A DNA stretch of 64,000 bases, taken from NCBI RefSeq assembly GCF_030272615.1, contig NC_081408.1, positions 61,748,614 to 61,812,613 of the forward strand, given 5' to 3'. A model generated the notes under the pieces. It made no database searches. It was given only the letters and a program-made list of their open reading frames with translations, and was not told where the DNA came from. The DNA comes from Cryptomeria japonica (lineage: Eukaryota > Streptophyta > Pinopsida > Cupressales > Cupressaceae). Numbering within the stretch: position 1 is the stretch's first letter; each line of letters starts with the position of its first letter. Positions 12,982 through 23,491 of the stretch are shown here, one piece after another. The position numbers were made by a program, and so were the translations under genes.

Positions 12982-13209
12982 GAGAGGACAAGTGGGAGAT
13001 CCATGAGATCTTTGCCATAAAGGCATTTTTGTCTCCATACTTCTCAAGGACATGGGGAAGAGTTCCTCAAGTACACTAGGAAGAGGAGAAAGGAATTAAA
13101 AATTACTTGAAAAGAGGGGGCATTGGAAGAATAAAGGATTAAAGGTATTAAAAATTCCTTGAGAAGAGGGGGCATGGGGAGACTTGAGGAATTCAAAATT
13201 CTTTGGATA

Positions 13210-14121
13210 TGTTGGCAATTGACACTCATCCAGCCTTATGGTGTTGTCATTGATGGAAATACACATCATTGGGTTGGATACTTATCCGACATCCTCTGAT
13301 ATTCAAGGTTTAACATCCGTCATTCAAGGAAAATGATAAGAAAGGGAAACCGACAAACTAGGAATTGGTATTTGGAGGCCGACATAGAAGATTGAACCAG
13401 AAAAGGTTTTAGTGGCAATGGTCACAAAGATTAATGTTTATATTTTTGTCTAGGTCGACATGTATTTATCTTTTGTAATATGATTGTAAGCTGACATAAG
13501 GCAATCATGTTTATGTATGTAAAGGGTATATAAGTCAGTCGGGCTAGGTCATTTTGGGATAAAGATGTGATAGGTTATGCGTTATTATGTGAGTGAGATA
13601 TTGATAGACATAATGCGAATAAAATGATTTGTTGGTTTTGGTTATTTGTGGAAAGGATTGGAAAGAGAACAAGGTTATTAGTAAGGAAGGAGACAATGAT
13701 AACCAGTGCAGTCAATACTTAAACTGGAACTCATCCAACATATCAGATAAATACTCAGAGTTCAGAATTTTGTTTGTAACTTAATACTTTATATATGTAG
13801 TCAGTGAGGCTCCTTTGTGAGGAGCAGTGCACTCTAGGCAGTGTGCCTTCCTACATGTGTAGGCTGCCATCTTATGTAATATTTATTCAACTGGCCAGTG
13901 GATAGATATTGTGGGTCACAAATCCCACCGTGGTTTTTACTTTTTAAGGTTTTCCACGTATAAATCTATGGTGTTGATCTTTGTGGTTTCTTTGTTCTTC
14001 ATCATATTTTATTTATATGCATACAGACTGTTAATTGGTAAAATATCTAAGGGAATTAAATTATTAATTATTGATAGAACATTGATTCACCCCCTGCTCT
14101 CAGTGTTATTGGATTCAAAAA
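13210..14121 (+). repeat. 5' LTR of N-B
   Basis: 912 bp beginning TGTTGGCAATTGACACTCAT. Its end aligns with AAACA of the right LTR, although here it reads AAAAA. The U5 block TTGATTCACCCCCTGCTCTC at 14082-14104 is the complement of the G-run block near the LTR starts of N-A, N-C and the copia elements. Confidence 0.88.
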
Positions 14122-14123
14122 AT

Positions 14124-14135
14124 TGGCATCAGAGC
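14124..14135 (+). other. Primer-binding site of N-B
   Basis: TGGCATCAGAGC, two bases after the LTR, is one change away from the standard iMet-type site TGGTATCAGAGC. Confidence 0.85.
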
Positions 14136-14189
14136 CTGGTGCATAGGAATAAGTCTAACAACTTGAAGAAGATCCTGTATCCAGAATCC

Positions 14190-15310
14190 ATGGAGATGAG
14201 TTTGGAGAAAGAACTTGAAGTAGCACTTGAAGACTATGATTCTGAAAGATTGAAGAACTTGAAGCTGCAAGATGAGTTGAATTCTGAAAAATAATTCATC
14301 CTTATCCTACAGGAGAGGTTATCATCTACTCAAGCTAAAAGGAAGGAACTCTTACAAAATTAGGATGATGAAGAAAATAATGCCCTTAAGGAACTATGTC
14401 AGAAGCTGAGTTAGGAGAATAATGTCATGAAGAATGAGATGCAATCCATAACCATGAGGATGTCCAAGGAGATTGAAGACCAGAAGAAGAATGAAGAAAA
14501 TCTTGCCATATCTCTGAAAGACAAATCTGAGGAATTCATTAGATTGGCACATGAGAGCAATGTGTTGAGATCTAAATTGGTGCAATCACATAACAATGAA
14601 CAAGAGTTGGAAAGAATGGTGATAGTCCTAAGAAGTGATCTAGATGCTGCAAATGAATACAAAGAAAATTTCAGGGCTAGTTCTATAAAACTTGATGAGT
14701 TATTGAAGAACCAAAGATACACTGGACACATTAGAGGGCTTGGATTTGAGCATGGAGAAAGATACAGTATTGCAAATCAAGAGAATCCACCAGACAACCA
14801 AAATCATAAATCACCGGTAAGACAAACCAATGCACATAAATTTAATGGTAGATTATTTGTTTGCAATAACTTTGGTCATAGAGCAAGTCAATGCAGAAAT
14901 ATAGGAAATCAGAATAATAATTCAGTTCCCAGACAGTGTTCAAATTGAAAAAAGTATGGTCATAGGACAACAAATTGTAGAATGAATGTGAGATGTCAAG
15001 CATGTGGAAAGTTTGGGCATATGGATAATCAATGTAGGTTAAGAAATAATCAAGGTTACAACAAGGCAATTCAAAAGAACAATGTCACTTGTTATGCATG
15101 CAACAAAATAGGACATATTGCTAAATTTTGCAGAAGCAAGAACCCACAGACATGAAATGATGAAAACAAAAGGTTGATGATATCCGAAAGGAGCATGAGA
15201 AGAAATGGATCAGAAAGTCTAAGGATCAATAGGCTGAAGCAAATACCTCGATTACTCAACCGGTAGAGTAGAATGTTCCTGCACCAACAGGAGACTCATC
15301 TGGTAACTAA
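14190..15310 (+). pseudogene. N-family ORF1: coiled-coil protein with four zinc knuckles (N-B)
   Basis: Start MEMSLEKELEVALEDYD aligns with the ORF1 starts of N-A and N-C. Residues to about 190 are Lys/Glu/Asn-rich with coiled-coil character. Four CCHC knuckles follow: CNNFGHRASQC, CSN-stop-KKYGH, CQACGKFGHMDNQC and CYACNKIGHIAKFC. In the second knuckle the TGA at 14946-14948 replaces its second Cys codon. Further stops lie in the N-terminal half (near 14292 and 14412) and near the C-terminus. A nucleic-acid-binding, Gag-like role is inferred from the knuckles; there is no clear capsid domain. Confidence 0.75.
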
Positions 15311-15448
15311 GGCATTAGCCTTTAGGGGGAGGCAAATTGATGAAAAATCTTGCATTAACCCCAGTAGTGGTCTGAAAACTTGTTTTAGACATTAGAGAAG
15401 TAAGTCTAAAGATTCACCATCGTGGATTTGATGGATCTTAGATCCGGT

Positions 15449-16222
15449 TGTATATGGTGAAAATGGATAGCAATAAACAACAATATTGAAAGGCTAAATG
15501 AATTCAACCACCAAACCCTAGCCTAACAATGAACAAAGATCCACCATAACATATGAAGATAACCTAAGACAATGCAAATAACTCAAAAATCACAAAGATT
15601 ATACCATCACATGTCCAATAGGGTTTTGATCTCCATTCTTCCTATCTCCATTGATCTTGCTTGATATACTTGCTCTCAGATTTTTATATGCACAAGAGCT
15701 CAACAAAGAATGGAATGTGGTTGCAAGTGGAATTGTAGTGTAGCCAAGTACTCCAAAATCAGTCATTAGGGTTTGACAATGAAGAAAGCATCTCCTTAAA
15801 TAGAAGACACAATAAGAAATGGAGGGTTAAGATTGAGAGGTGTAAAAAGAGAGGTCGGCTAGGATTAGAGGGTAGGTATAAGAAATACCAAAATAATGAA
15901 AGAGGTAGGTAGTGTAGGAAATAAGAGATGAATGACATGTGTCATGTGTAGAAAAAGATAAATGAATTAATTAAATAAATAAAGATTTATTTAATTAATA
16001 GAAGAAGTAGGACAATTAAATAAATAAAATATTTATTTAATTTAGGAAAGGGATAATTTAAATAAATAAATGTATTTATTTAAATGAGAAATAAGGCTAG
16101 AAGAGGATAAATGAATTAATTAAATAAATAAAAATTTATTTAATTAATAGAAGAATTAGGCTTAGATAATTAAATAAATAAAATATTTATTTAATTAGAC
16201 ATGACAATTTTAGGTGTCTACA
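15449..16222 (-). repeat. 3' LTR of Tat1
   Basis: 774 bp from TGTATATGGTGAAAATGG to AGGTGTCTACA on the plus strand. Compared with 31025-31798 I see about four differences, for example GAATGG versus GAACGG and GAGAGG versus GAAAGG, giving about 99.5% identity. This marks a fairly recent insertion. Confidence 0.96.
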
Positions 16223-16236
16223 TTTTGCCCCTCTTT
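16223..16236 (-). other. Polypurine tract of Tat1
   Basis: The minus strand reads AAAGAGGGGCAAAA directly before the 3' LTR. The same word borders the Tat2 LTR at 37023, and a shorter form borders the LARD LTR at 8934. Confidence 0.85.
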
Positions 16237-16749
16237 GAGACAATGCGGCTTGTCGCGTTGTTTCAAAGAAAAATAAGATGAACTGATACAAAGTTGCCCC
16301 AGAATAAGGAATGATATGCCCCCTCGAGAGATTGGATGAAAAAGTCTGGAAAGAGTGCAGACAATCTCTCGATAAGAAAGACGGGATAGAATGGACTGAT
16401 CGGATAAAGTGACAAAGTCACAGGATGAGAAAGACTAACTCGGGAAATGAAGGTCAGGGCTAGGGTAGGCTATAAGATAGACCACGGGCAAAAGACATCC
16501 TCATTGTCATCCACACCCTTAGAAGATCACAGTGCAGAGCGAGAAAAGAGCAGCAGCAGTCAGCAGCGATGGCATTCATTCATAGATTCGACCGTGTCCG
16601 CCGATTCCAGCGACCAGCCGATGCAGGAGAGCCGGTAAGTACCCAAAAACCTCCTCGTACTTTCACGCATTTCGAGTTTTGTCATAAATGCATGTTTAGG
16701 AGCAATAAATACGCTAGGAATAGGATATTTAAAAAGTGCAAAAACGCGC

Positions 16750-17060
16750 AACCGCGTCTGTGTCAGCGCCAGGCGCGTCTGTGTCCAACAGGCGCATCTG
16801 TGTCGGGTCCAGGCGCGTCTGTGCCTGGAACCGCGTTTGTGTTGAATGCGGACGCGTTTGTGAAATGTAGCAGCGTCTGTGCTTTATAGGACCATTTATG
16901 TCATGTAGGGACGTCTGTGTTCCCTGGTCACGTTTGTGTCTGGCATAGGCACGTTTGTGTTCAGAAAGCGCGTCTGTGTCGCAGAAGCGCGTTTGTGCAG
17001 TCTATAAGCGTGTTTAGGAGTTAAAAGCGCATTTTTGTTGTAAAAGTGCATTTGTGTGTT
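16750..17060 (+). repeat. GCGTCTGTGT motif array in the PMD intron
   Basis: About 15 copies of RCGYBTGTG-like words (GCGTCTGTGT, GCGTTTGTGT, ACGTTTGTGT, GCATCTGTGT), starting near 16752 and recurring every 18-22 bp. Spacers vary in sequence while the motif is kept. CpG is retained in most copies. The same motif, in minus-strand sense, forms two arrays in the Tat1 leader (29103-29394 and 30606-30915). Confidence 0.85.
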
Positions 17061-17089
17061 TAAATGCATGGTTTTAGTCTTTTAGGTCA

Positions 17090-17427
17090 AATCGGCAGTT
17101 CTGTGATGAACATACGCTGTCGATTGGATAAGCTGCTGAGAGGATACACTCAAGCAGGTCCTCTAGAAAGATTAGGATAGATCCAGGCACTTTGTGATGA
17201 ACAGGGAGCACCAAGATAGGCAGCACTTTGTGATGAACAGGGAGTGTGAATGTGAGTGACACTTTGTGATGAACAGGGAATGTCACACACGTAGTACTTT
17301 GTGATGAACAGGGAGCACTACTAGGATAGATAGCAACACTTTGTGATGAACAGTGAGTGTCACTAGGATAGATAACCAGATGCATTTAGGTAGCAAGTAG
17401 CATTTTGTGATAAACAGTGAATGCCAC
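17090..17427 (+). repeat. Seven hairpins with a conserved TGTGATGAACA-like loop
   Basis: Cores lie at about 17090-17125, 17186-17212, 17223-17247, 17256-17286, 17291-17321, 17336-17360 and 17397-17427. Each has TGTGATGAACA, or the one-base variant TGTGATAAACA in the last, between short inverted arms. The arms differ but mostly keep pairing: AATCGGCAG/CTGTCGATT (one G-T), CACT/AGTG, GTGACA/TGTCAC, GTAGT/ACTAC, ACACT/AGTGT and GCATT/AATGC. The second copy (17186) is the weakest. The array ends about 30 bp before the PMD acceptor. Confidence 0.8.
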
Positions 17428-19410
17428 GATAACTGACATGATTGATTTGCTTGACTGCAGGAGTATTTGCCGATGTTGGAGTCACGGGAGAGATTCCCGT
17501 TGACTCAGAGACTGCGACCAGAGTTGTCGATCCAGGACATGATTTCCATTGAGGAGATGGGTCTCACACATATGCTCTATGTGCCCGAGTTTCGGGCAAA
17601 CATGGGGTTGCTGACTGCGTTGGCCGAGAGATGGCACTCAGAGACATGCACGTTTCACCTGCCGATGGGTGAGATGACAGTGACATTAGAGGATGTATAT
17701 AGGATTCTGCATGTTCCTATTGATGGAGAGTTGATTCCCTACGACCGTGACGGTGACAGGGAGGCATTGAGATGGGTTTTTCAGGATCTTGAGTTGGAGA
17801 TGCGAGCAGGTCATGTAGCCTGGGACACCATGACTGCCACAGGATTAGCATTGCCGGCAGTTGTTGGGGGAGTCATCAGTGGATATTTGTGTCCAGACAG
17901 GGCCACACGAGGATTGGCAGTGGGCTGGGGAGGGGCCTTGGAGACGCTAATGGTAGAGCACACTAGGTATGCATGGGGGCCATGTGTCCTGGCACATTTG
18001 TATTATGAGCTGCATCAGTTTGTATGCCACGGATCAGTGGGTTTGGGCTGCGGTGTGACTCTCTTGCAGGTGTGGGCCTATGAGCACCTTCCCATCACAC
18101 GGCCCATTCATTTCAGAGGCAGAGGAAAGGGACAGAGTTTCGTGCACCTGTATGACATGATCACATCCCAGCCTCGGATTGGGAGATTGGAGCATTGGAG
18201 GCGAGTCATTGATGATATTGACATGGTGATCTGGAGGCTGTACCTGGGGTGCGAGGAGTGGGAGGACGATGCCTTGGAGCTACCATATGTGTTTAGGAGC
18301 AGGTATCTGATGGGGCGGACGCCCTATATTCTGGAGAGGCAGCTGGTAGACAGGGTGTGCAGGCAGTTCGGGTGGATTCAGCGGATGCCACGAGGCTCAG
18401 GCATGTATGCCCGGACGGTCAGAGATCAGGTGCAGTTTGGCCCACTGTTATCATATGATCAGGCAGTGACACAGTTAGCTGAGATGATGCCGATGCCATG
18501 GGACATGTGGCCAGAGGTAGATGATGCAGGGATGGACGCAGAGTACTCTGCGTACTGGGCAAAGCATCCATTTCCCAGATTGACAGATCCGGTAGAGCCA
18601 GTGGATGAAGAGGGTGGAGGAGATGATGATGATGGAGGAGGGGATGGAGGTAGGGGCCGGCGGAGGCAGAGGGGAGTGGTGGGAGAGAGGCGGGTGGCAC
18701 CTCGGAGGGAGGGAGGATAGGAGAGAGCAGCTCCAGTGGTGAGAGGACGGGGTGGACTGCCCCTACAGGTGCCAACAGCACAGGGTCCCAGAGAGGGACA
18801 GAGACAGGTGCATCCAGAGGGACAGAGACAGGTGCAGCCACAGGTACCTATACAGGCACAAGGACAGGTGCAGGCAGAGGTTGAGGGACAGGCACCTAAA
18901 GGGGAGGAGCCACAGGCGGAGGCGGAGAGCGGAGACTCTGAGGAGGATGAGGTGGTGAGGCTGCGGGAGATCTGCCAGGGCCAGGCAGATGAGATTGAGG
19001 ATTTGGTTCGAGAGAGGAACCACCTCAGGATCAGGGTCTGAGACACAGAGCAGGAGAGGGATCAGGCCATCCAGAGATATACAGAGGCCGAGACAGCTCT
19101 GAGGGCAGGTAGGCGAGCAGCAGAGGATGCAGGGGCAGGCTACGCATATGTTTTGCGAGCCGGAGAGGAGATCGCCTACTGGAGGGATCTATACTATGCA
19201 GCCGTGCCAGCAGATCAGCGGGCTAGGAGCTTCAATAGATCGTCGCGCACAGCGACAGCTACGGGAGGGAGCCGCAGGAGACAGGCATCCAGCGGTGGGG
19301 TCATGGGGCCTCCACCACCACCAGAGAGACAGGGGGATCCAGGGGCGGGTCCATCTATAGCTCAGACTCCGTCGAGGCGAGGCGGCTCCGAGGGAGGGAG
19401 TTCCTCATAG

Positions 19411-21139
19411 CTATAGTGGGCTCCCATTGTATCAGTAGATGTACCATTGTTGTATTGTAGACACTTGCGGGTGATTCTTTTGTAGCCATATGATTCTTTT
19501 GACATCATTGTATCATGACGCATTTTGAGTATATATGAGAGATGATCCATTTTTGCGGCAGCTATATGCATGCGTACCTTATGTGATGAAATGCTTCTTA
19601 TGTGATACATGTTTTATGATATGGATGCTTATATGATGCAATGCAATATATTTTTGTTCTTTTATGTTTTATATGAGATGCATGATGCAAATGTGAATGT
19701 ATGTAATGCAAATGAATATGATAATGCAAATGAGTATTTACATAATGAAAATGTGAGATGTGCTAACATGTGTTGTATGCAGGATGTGATGCAATTGTGA
19801 TATCTATATGTATGTATGAAATGCTTATATGTGGTGATGCAGGTGTAACTATATGAAATGCAAATGTTTTTGGTGTGTCATTATACTCAGTCATGTGATA
19901 GCGGGCTACGCGGACTTGAGAAGAACGATGGAAGTCAATCAAGAAAGGGGGATGGAAGATAGAAGATATGAACGTGAAAGAGCTTCTTGTGCGTTATCAT
20001 CATTGAGCTTATTATGGCAGGTAGGTTATGACAATCGAGGCATTTGTTCGGCCCAGAAAGTCATTGTACCTGTTTGCATGGAGATAAGACAGTCACAAAC
20101 AAGGAATGCCCCAGTTCATACTAGACTCACAGTGTCCTCATATCCTTGGACAAGTCATAGTGTTACTAAAAGACAATCCACAGACAGCAAATGCAAATAG
20201 GTGACGATACCCCATCCTCGCCTTTCTAGTCAAAGACATCTTGGAGATAGAATCTCTAGTGAAAGACATCCTGGAAAAGCTAAAAGACATGTCACCAAAA
20301 AGATAAAATCAAAAGAAAACCAAGACTCGACACCAACATCCACTGTAGTCCTCAAGTTTAGTGTCTCTTGTCACTTGTATAAGTCATGTTTGATTGTGGT
20401 CACAATGTTCACTTTCACAAAAAGGATAGATTAACACTGAACCATATGTTGTCTGAGTCTGTTGAAAGATTTGATTTTGTTGAAGCTCATTGTTGCTGCT
20501 GTGTCTCCTTTGAAACTGACTGAATCCATGAAACTGATACTTTATTGCGGAGAAGACGAAACTTTATTGCAGACTGGCGATGCAGATGCTGCTTTATTGC
20601 GGATTGTGCGCAGATAGACTGAAGAAAGCTGAAAGAAACTGTACTCCTCGAAACATGTGATGTTCTCAGTTCCACACCCATTACTAGACGTAGGAATTGG
20701 CCGTAGTCACAGATAGGATCTGATTTATTATGGAGTGAAAAGGGAGGGTTATGGATGGCTAACCAATCTTAGGTAGATCAATAACAAGCCATGATGGGAA
20801 TGGGTAAGTTTATTATGGATGAATTGGTCGTGAGTGTGTGAAAAGTGAAAGGATGAAAGTGAATCCTGAAGGAGGGAGGAGCAAAGTCCCTACGCATGGC
20901 GCTGGTGACCCAGTTTTCACCATGGTACTTGCCCAGGGCGCCACCGAAGTGGTTTTCACCGTTGGACGAAATTATTTCTCTTTACTTTTTTCGATTTTTT
21001 CAATTTTTTTTTTTTGTTGTCACAAGGCGCCTATTTGCCAGGTTTTCACCAAGTAACGATTTTTTGTTTTATAATTTTTTTTGTATTTTTGAACTTTTTT
21101 GATTTTTTTTGTATTTTTAAATTAGGATATTCCGAAGAG
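19411..21139. other. Tat1 region between the PMD gene and integrase, non-coding
   Basis: No supported coding sequence. From 19600 to 19870 the strand is rich in ATG and repeats ATGCAAATG at least four times. Near 20890-21050 the words GGCGC and TTTTCACC recur several times beside long T-runs (20990-21110). Both convergent transcripts would end in this stretch, so it is the likely place for their poly(A) sites; no signal is clear enough to call. Confidence 0.5.
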
Positions 21140-23143
21140 CTATGTGTAGAACCTACGAAGGTGCATGCTGTTGATAGGATCCTCCAAAGGTTCACCTTCT
21201 GTAGTGGAGAGCTGATATGCCCCAGATCCATATGCTACTGTGATGATGTAAGGACCAAGCCAATTTGGTTCGAACTTGCCCTTCTTATCTCTGTCTTGCT
21301 GATTTTTGGGGTTCTCTCTGAGGACTAAGTCACCTACCTCAAATGTGCGAGGCTTGACCTTGTGATTGTAACTGCGACTCATTCTTTGTTGGTAAGCCTT
21401 GAGATGATTAAAAGCAGTGTGTCGTCGTTCCTCCAGCAGTTCTAGTTCTTGTAAGCGGGAGACCCTGTTGTCTTCATCGTTGATTATGTTTCTCAAGGAG
21501 ACCCGTAAAGAAGGTAGCTCGACCTCAATAGGCAAGATGGCTTCAGCGCCGTAGACAAGTGAGTAGGGTGTAGCTCCTGTAGGTGTGCAGACACTGGTAC
21601 GATAGGCCCAAAGTGCGGGATTGAGTTGGACATGCCAGTTACGGCCAGCGTCGTCGACTGTCTTTTTAAGTATTTTGAGAATTGTTTTGTTAGATGCCTC
21701 AGCTTGGCCATTACCTTGGGGGTAGTATGGTGTGGAGAAACGGTGAGAGATATGGAAGCGCTCACAGAGTTCACGAACATCCTGGTTCTTGAAAGGACGC
21801 CCGTTATCGGTGATAATGGAAGTAGGAATCCCGTATCGGCAAATGATGTAGTTCAGAATGAAAGTAGCGATTTGTTTCCCAGTAACTTGTGTGAGAGGCA
21901 CAACTTCAATCCACTTTGTGAAATACTCTGTGGCTGTGATAATGAATTTATGTCCATTGGAAGAAGGAGGGTGAATCTTGCCTATGAGATCGAGTCCCCA
22001 CTGACAAAAGGGCCAAGGAGATGCAAGTGGCTGTAGTTCTTGTGCTGGTGCATGTATAAGGTCTCCATGAATTTGACACTGCTTACACTTCTTGACAAAC
22101 TGATATGCATCTTTTTCCATAGTAGGCCAGTAGTATCCAGTCCTGATGAGTTTCTTGGCCAAGGTAGGACCACTAGTATGCGGACCACATATCCCTTCGT
22201 GCACTTCTCGTAACGCAATCTGAGCTTCGTCATTCTCTAAACATCTAAGAAGGGTGCCATCTAGACCTCGTCGGTATAGGATATCAGCTAGGATAACGTA
22301 TCGGGAGGATTGGCGAATGAAAGTGCGGCGTTGGTTGTTCGATAGATCGGGAGGTAAGATATTGTCGCGAAGGTATGTGAATATGGAACCATATAACTGG
22401 GATTCAGGACCAACAACACATATCATTTCCTTAGGAGTGATCTCATATGACGGAATCAGCAGGTTGTCAACCAGGAACTCATAGCAGGTCTCATTTTGCG
22501 GCAGATCAATGAGCGAAGCAATTGTAGCCATGGCATCAGCAGCGCGATTCTGTTCTCTTGGTATCTGCTCAAACTCTATCTTTGCAAAGTGCTGTTTTAG
22601 ATCATCTACCAGTTGTTTGTAAGACATTAGCTTTTCATCTTTTGTTTGATAATCATCAGTTGCTTGATGGATGACAAGTTGAGAATCCCCAAAAACACGA
22701 AGTTCTTGGATCTTCCACTGAACTGCAATTCTTAACCCAGTTGTTAATGCCTCATATTCCGCTATATTGTTGGTACAAGGAAATGATAAGCGGTATGACT
22801 TTGGTATAGAATCGCCTTGGGGAGTTATAAAGAGTATACCCGCTCTTGCCCCATGCTGTGTGTATGAGCCATCAAAGTATAGTTGCCATGGCTTTGCAGG
22901 TGATATTGTTAGAATGGACTCATCTGGAAATTCTGACTGTAGAGGAACATCATCTATCATGGGAGCATCTGCTAGTTGATCTGCGATGGCTTGTCCTTTT
23001 ATGGCTTTTCTGTCCACGTATTCAATGTCGAATTCACTCAAAATCATTACCCACTTGGCTAGCCGCCCAGTAAGTGTAGCTTTGTTGAGAAGATATTTTA
23101 GTGGATCAATTCTGGCAATCAACTTAGTCTTGTGAGTGAGCAT
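21140..23143 (-). pseudogene. Tat1 pol: second (archaeal-type) RNase H and integrase
   Basis: After the RT tether (KWVMILSEFDIEYV) comes a second RNase H: YFDGSYTQHGARAG with the first Asp, NNIAEYEAL with the Glu, and FGDSQLV with the next Asp. Then the integrase H2C2 zinc region (REVHEG...H...CKQCQIHGD) and the catalytic core: WGLDLIG (D), ITDNGRPF (D) and PQGNGQAEASN (E), all present. There is no chromodomain, as expected of the Tat/Athila branch. The 667-residue frame is open throughout, but it is separated from RT by the TGA at 23150-23152, so it could be made only by readthrough or after repair. It is in frame with the RT segment. Confidence 0.92.
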
Positions 23144-23149
23144 ATAATG

Positions 23150-23491
23150 TCATAATTTTTGTGAAGCAAAGACCACAACGAGACATGCACGCTCAATTGG
23201 AGTGTAGTTCAGCTCATATCCCACCAATGTGCGACTGATATAGTAGACCGCTTTTTCCTTGCCGTCAGGTATTTGCTGTGCTAGGAGTGCCCCCAGTGCT
23301 GTTGGAGTAGCTGATATGTAAAGTAGCAATGGTTGATCCTGAATTGGTGGCATCAAAACTGGCGGGTTCAAAAGATAGTCTTTGAGTGCCTGAAAAGCCT
23401 GTTGACAGTTCTCATCCCATTTGAACTTGATGTTTTTGTGTAGCAGGTGCTGGAAAGGATTGCACTTATCTGCAAGTTGTGCTATAAATCT
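23150..23491 (-). pseudogene. Tat1 pol: first RNase H (gypsy type), between two TGA codons
   Basis: In frame between TGA codons at 23492-23494 and 23150-23152. It has the connection (RFIAQLADKCNPFQHLL) and RNase H start (LLLYISATPTALGALL, VYYISRTLVGYELNYTPIE). In the active elements of this group the first Asp normally lies in a D-A/S-S motif; here it reads YISATPTALG, as in Tat elements whose first RNase H has lost catalytic residues. The adjacent arginine-like contexts suggest both TGA codons arose from CGA. Confidence 0.85.

Larger units (their letters stand above)
16635..17460 (+). other. Intron of the antisense PMD gene
   Basis: Starts GTAAGTACCC and ends TTGCTTGACTGCAG, 826 bp. Exon phases match across it. 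The decayed PMD gene of Tat2 has the same acceptor position (TTCGATGTAG|GAGGTG at 41633), which supports the splice model. The intron holds two different repeat arrays listed separately. Confidence 0.78.
16569..19410 (+). pseudogene. Antisense plant mobile domain (PMD) gene of Tat1, two exons
   Basis: Exon 1 runs 16569-16634 (MAFIHRFDRV..., 22 codons) and ends at a CCG|GTAAGT donor. Exon 2 starts at 17461 after a TTGACTGCAG acceptor, in the same phase. Exon 2 encodes a plant mobile domain: ERWHSETCTFHLP, GEMTVTLEDVYRILHVP, LLQVWAYEHLP and VCRQFGW blocks, as in PMD proteins of transposons and of the MAIN/MAIL family. After about residue 400 come an acidic Asp/Gly stretch, Gln/Pro repeats, a Glu/Arg-rich helix and a Pro/Ser tail. 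The frame stays open to 19410 except for TAG at 18718-18720 and TGA at 19039-19041, so the full product would be about 670 residues. PMD proteins act in silencing and transcription control in plants; the role here is unknown. Confidence 0.85.

Noticed and set aside
13044-13200. Two AAAAATTnCTTGAnAAGAGGGGGCAT words suggesting a small tandem repeat or polypurine tract
   Set aside because: Only two imperfect copies in what is probably a piece of the Tat2 LTR; no element border coincides.
16750-17427. Regularly spaced repeats considered as a CRISPR array
   Set aside because: Plant nuclear setting, degenerate short motifs and no cas genes; the repeats lie in an intron of a retroelement gene.
18419-19046. 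Pro/Ser/Cys-rich frames of 140 and 195 codons on the minus strand
   Set aside because: They are complements of the repetitive Gln/Pro and Glu/Arg tail of the PMD frame and have no independent support.
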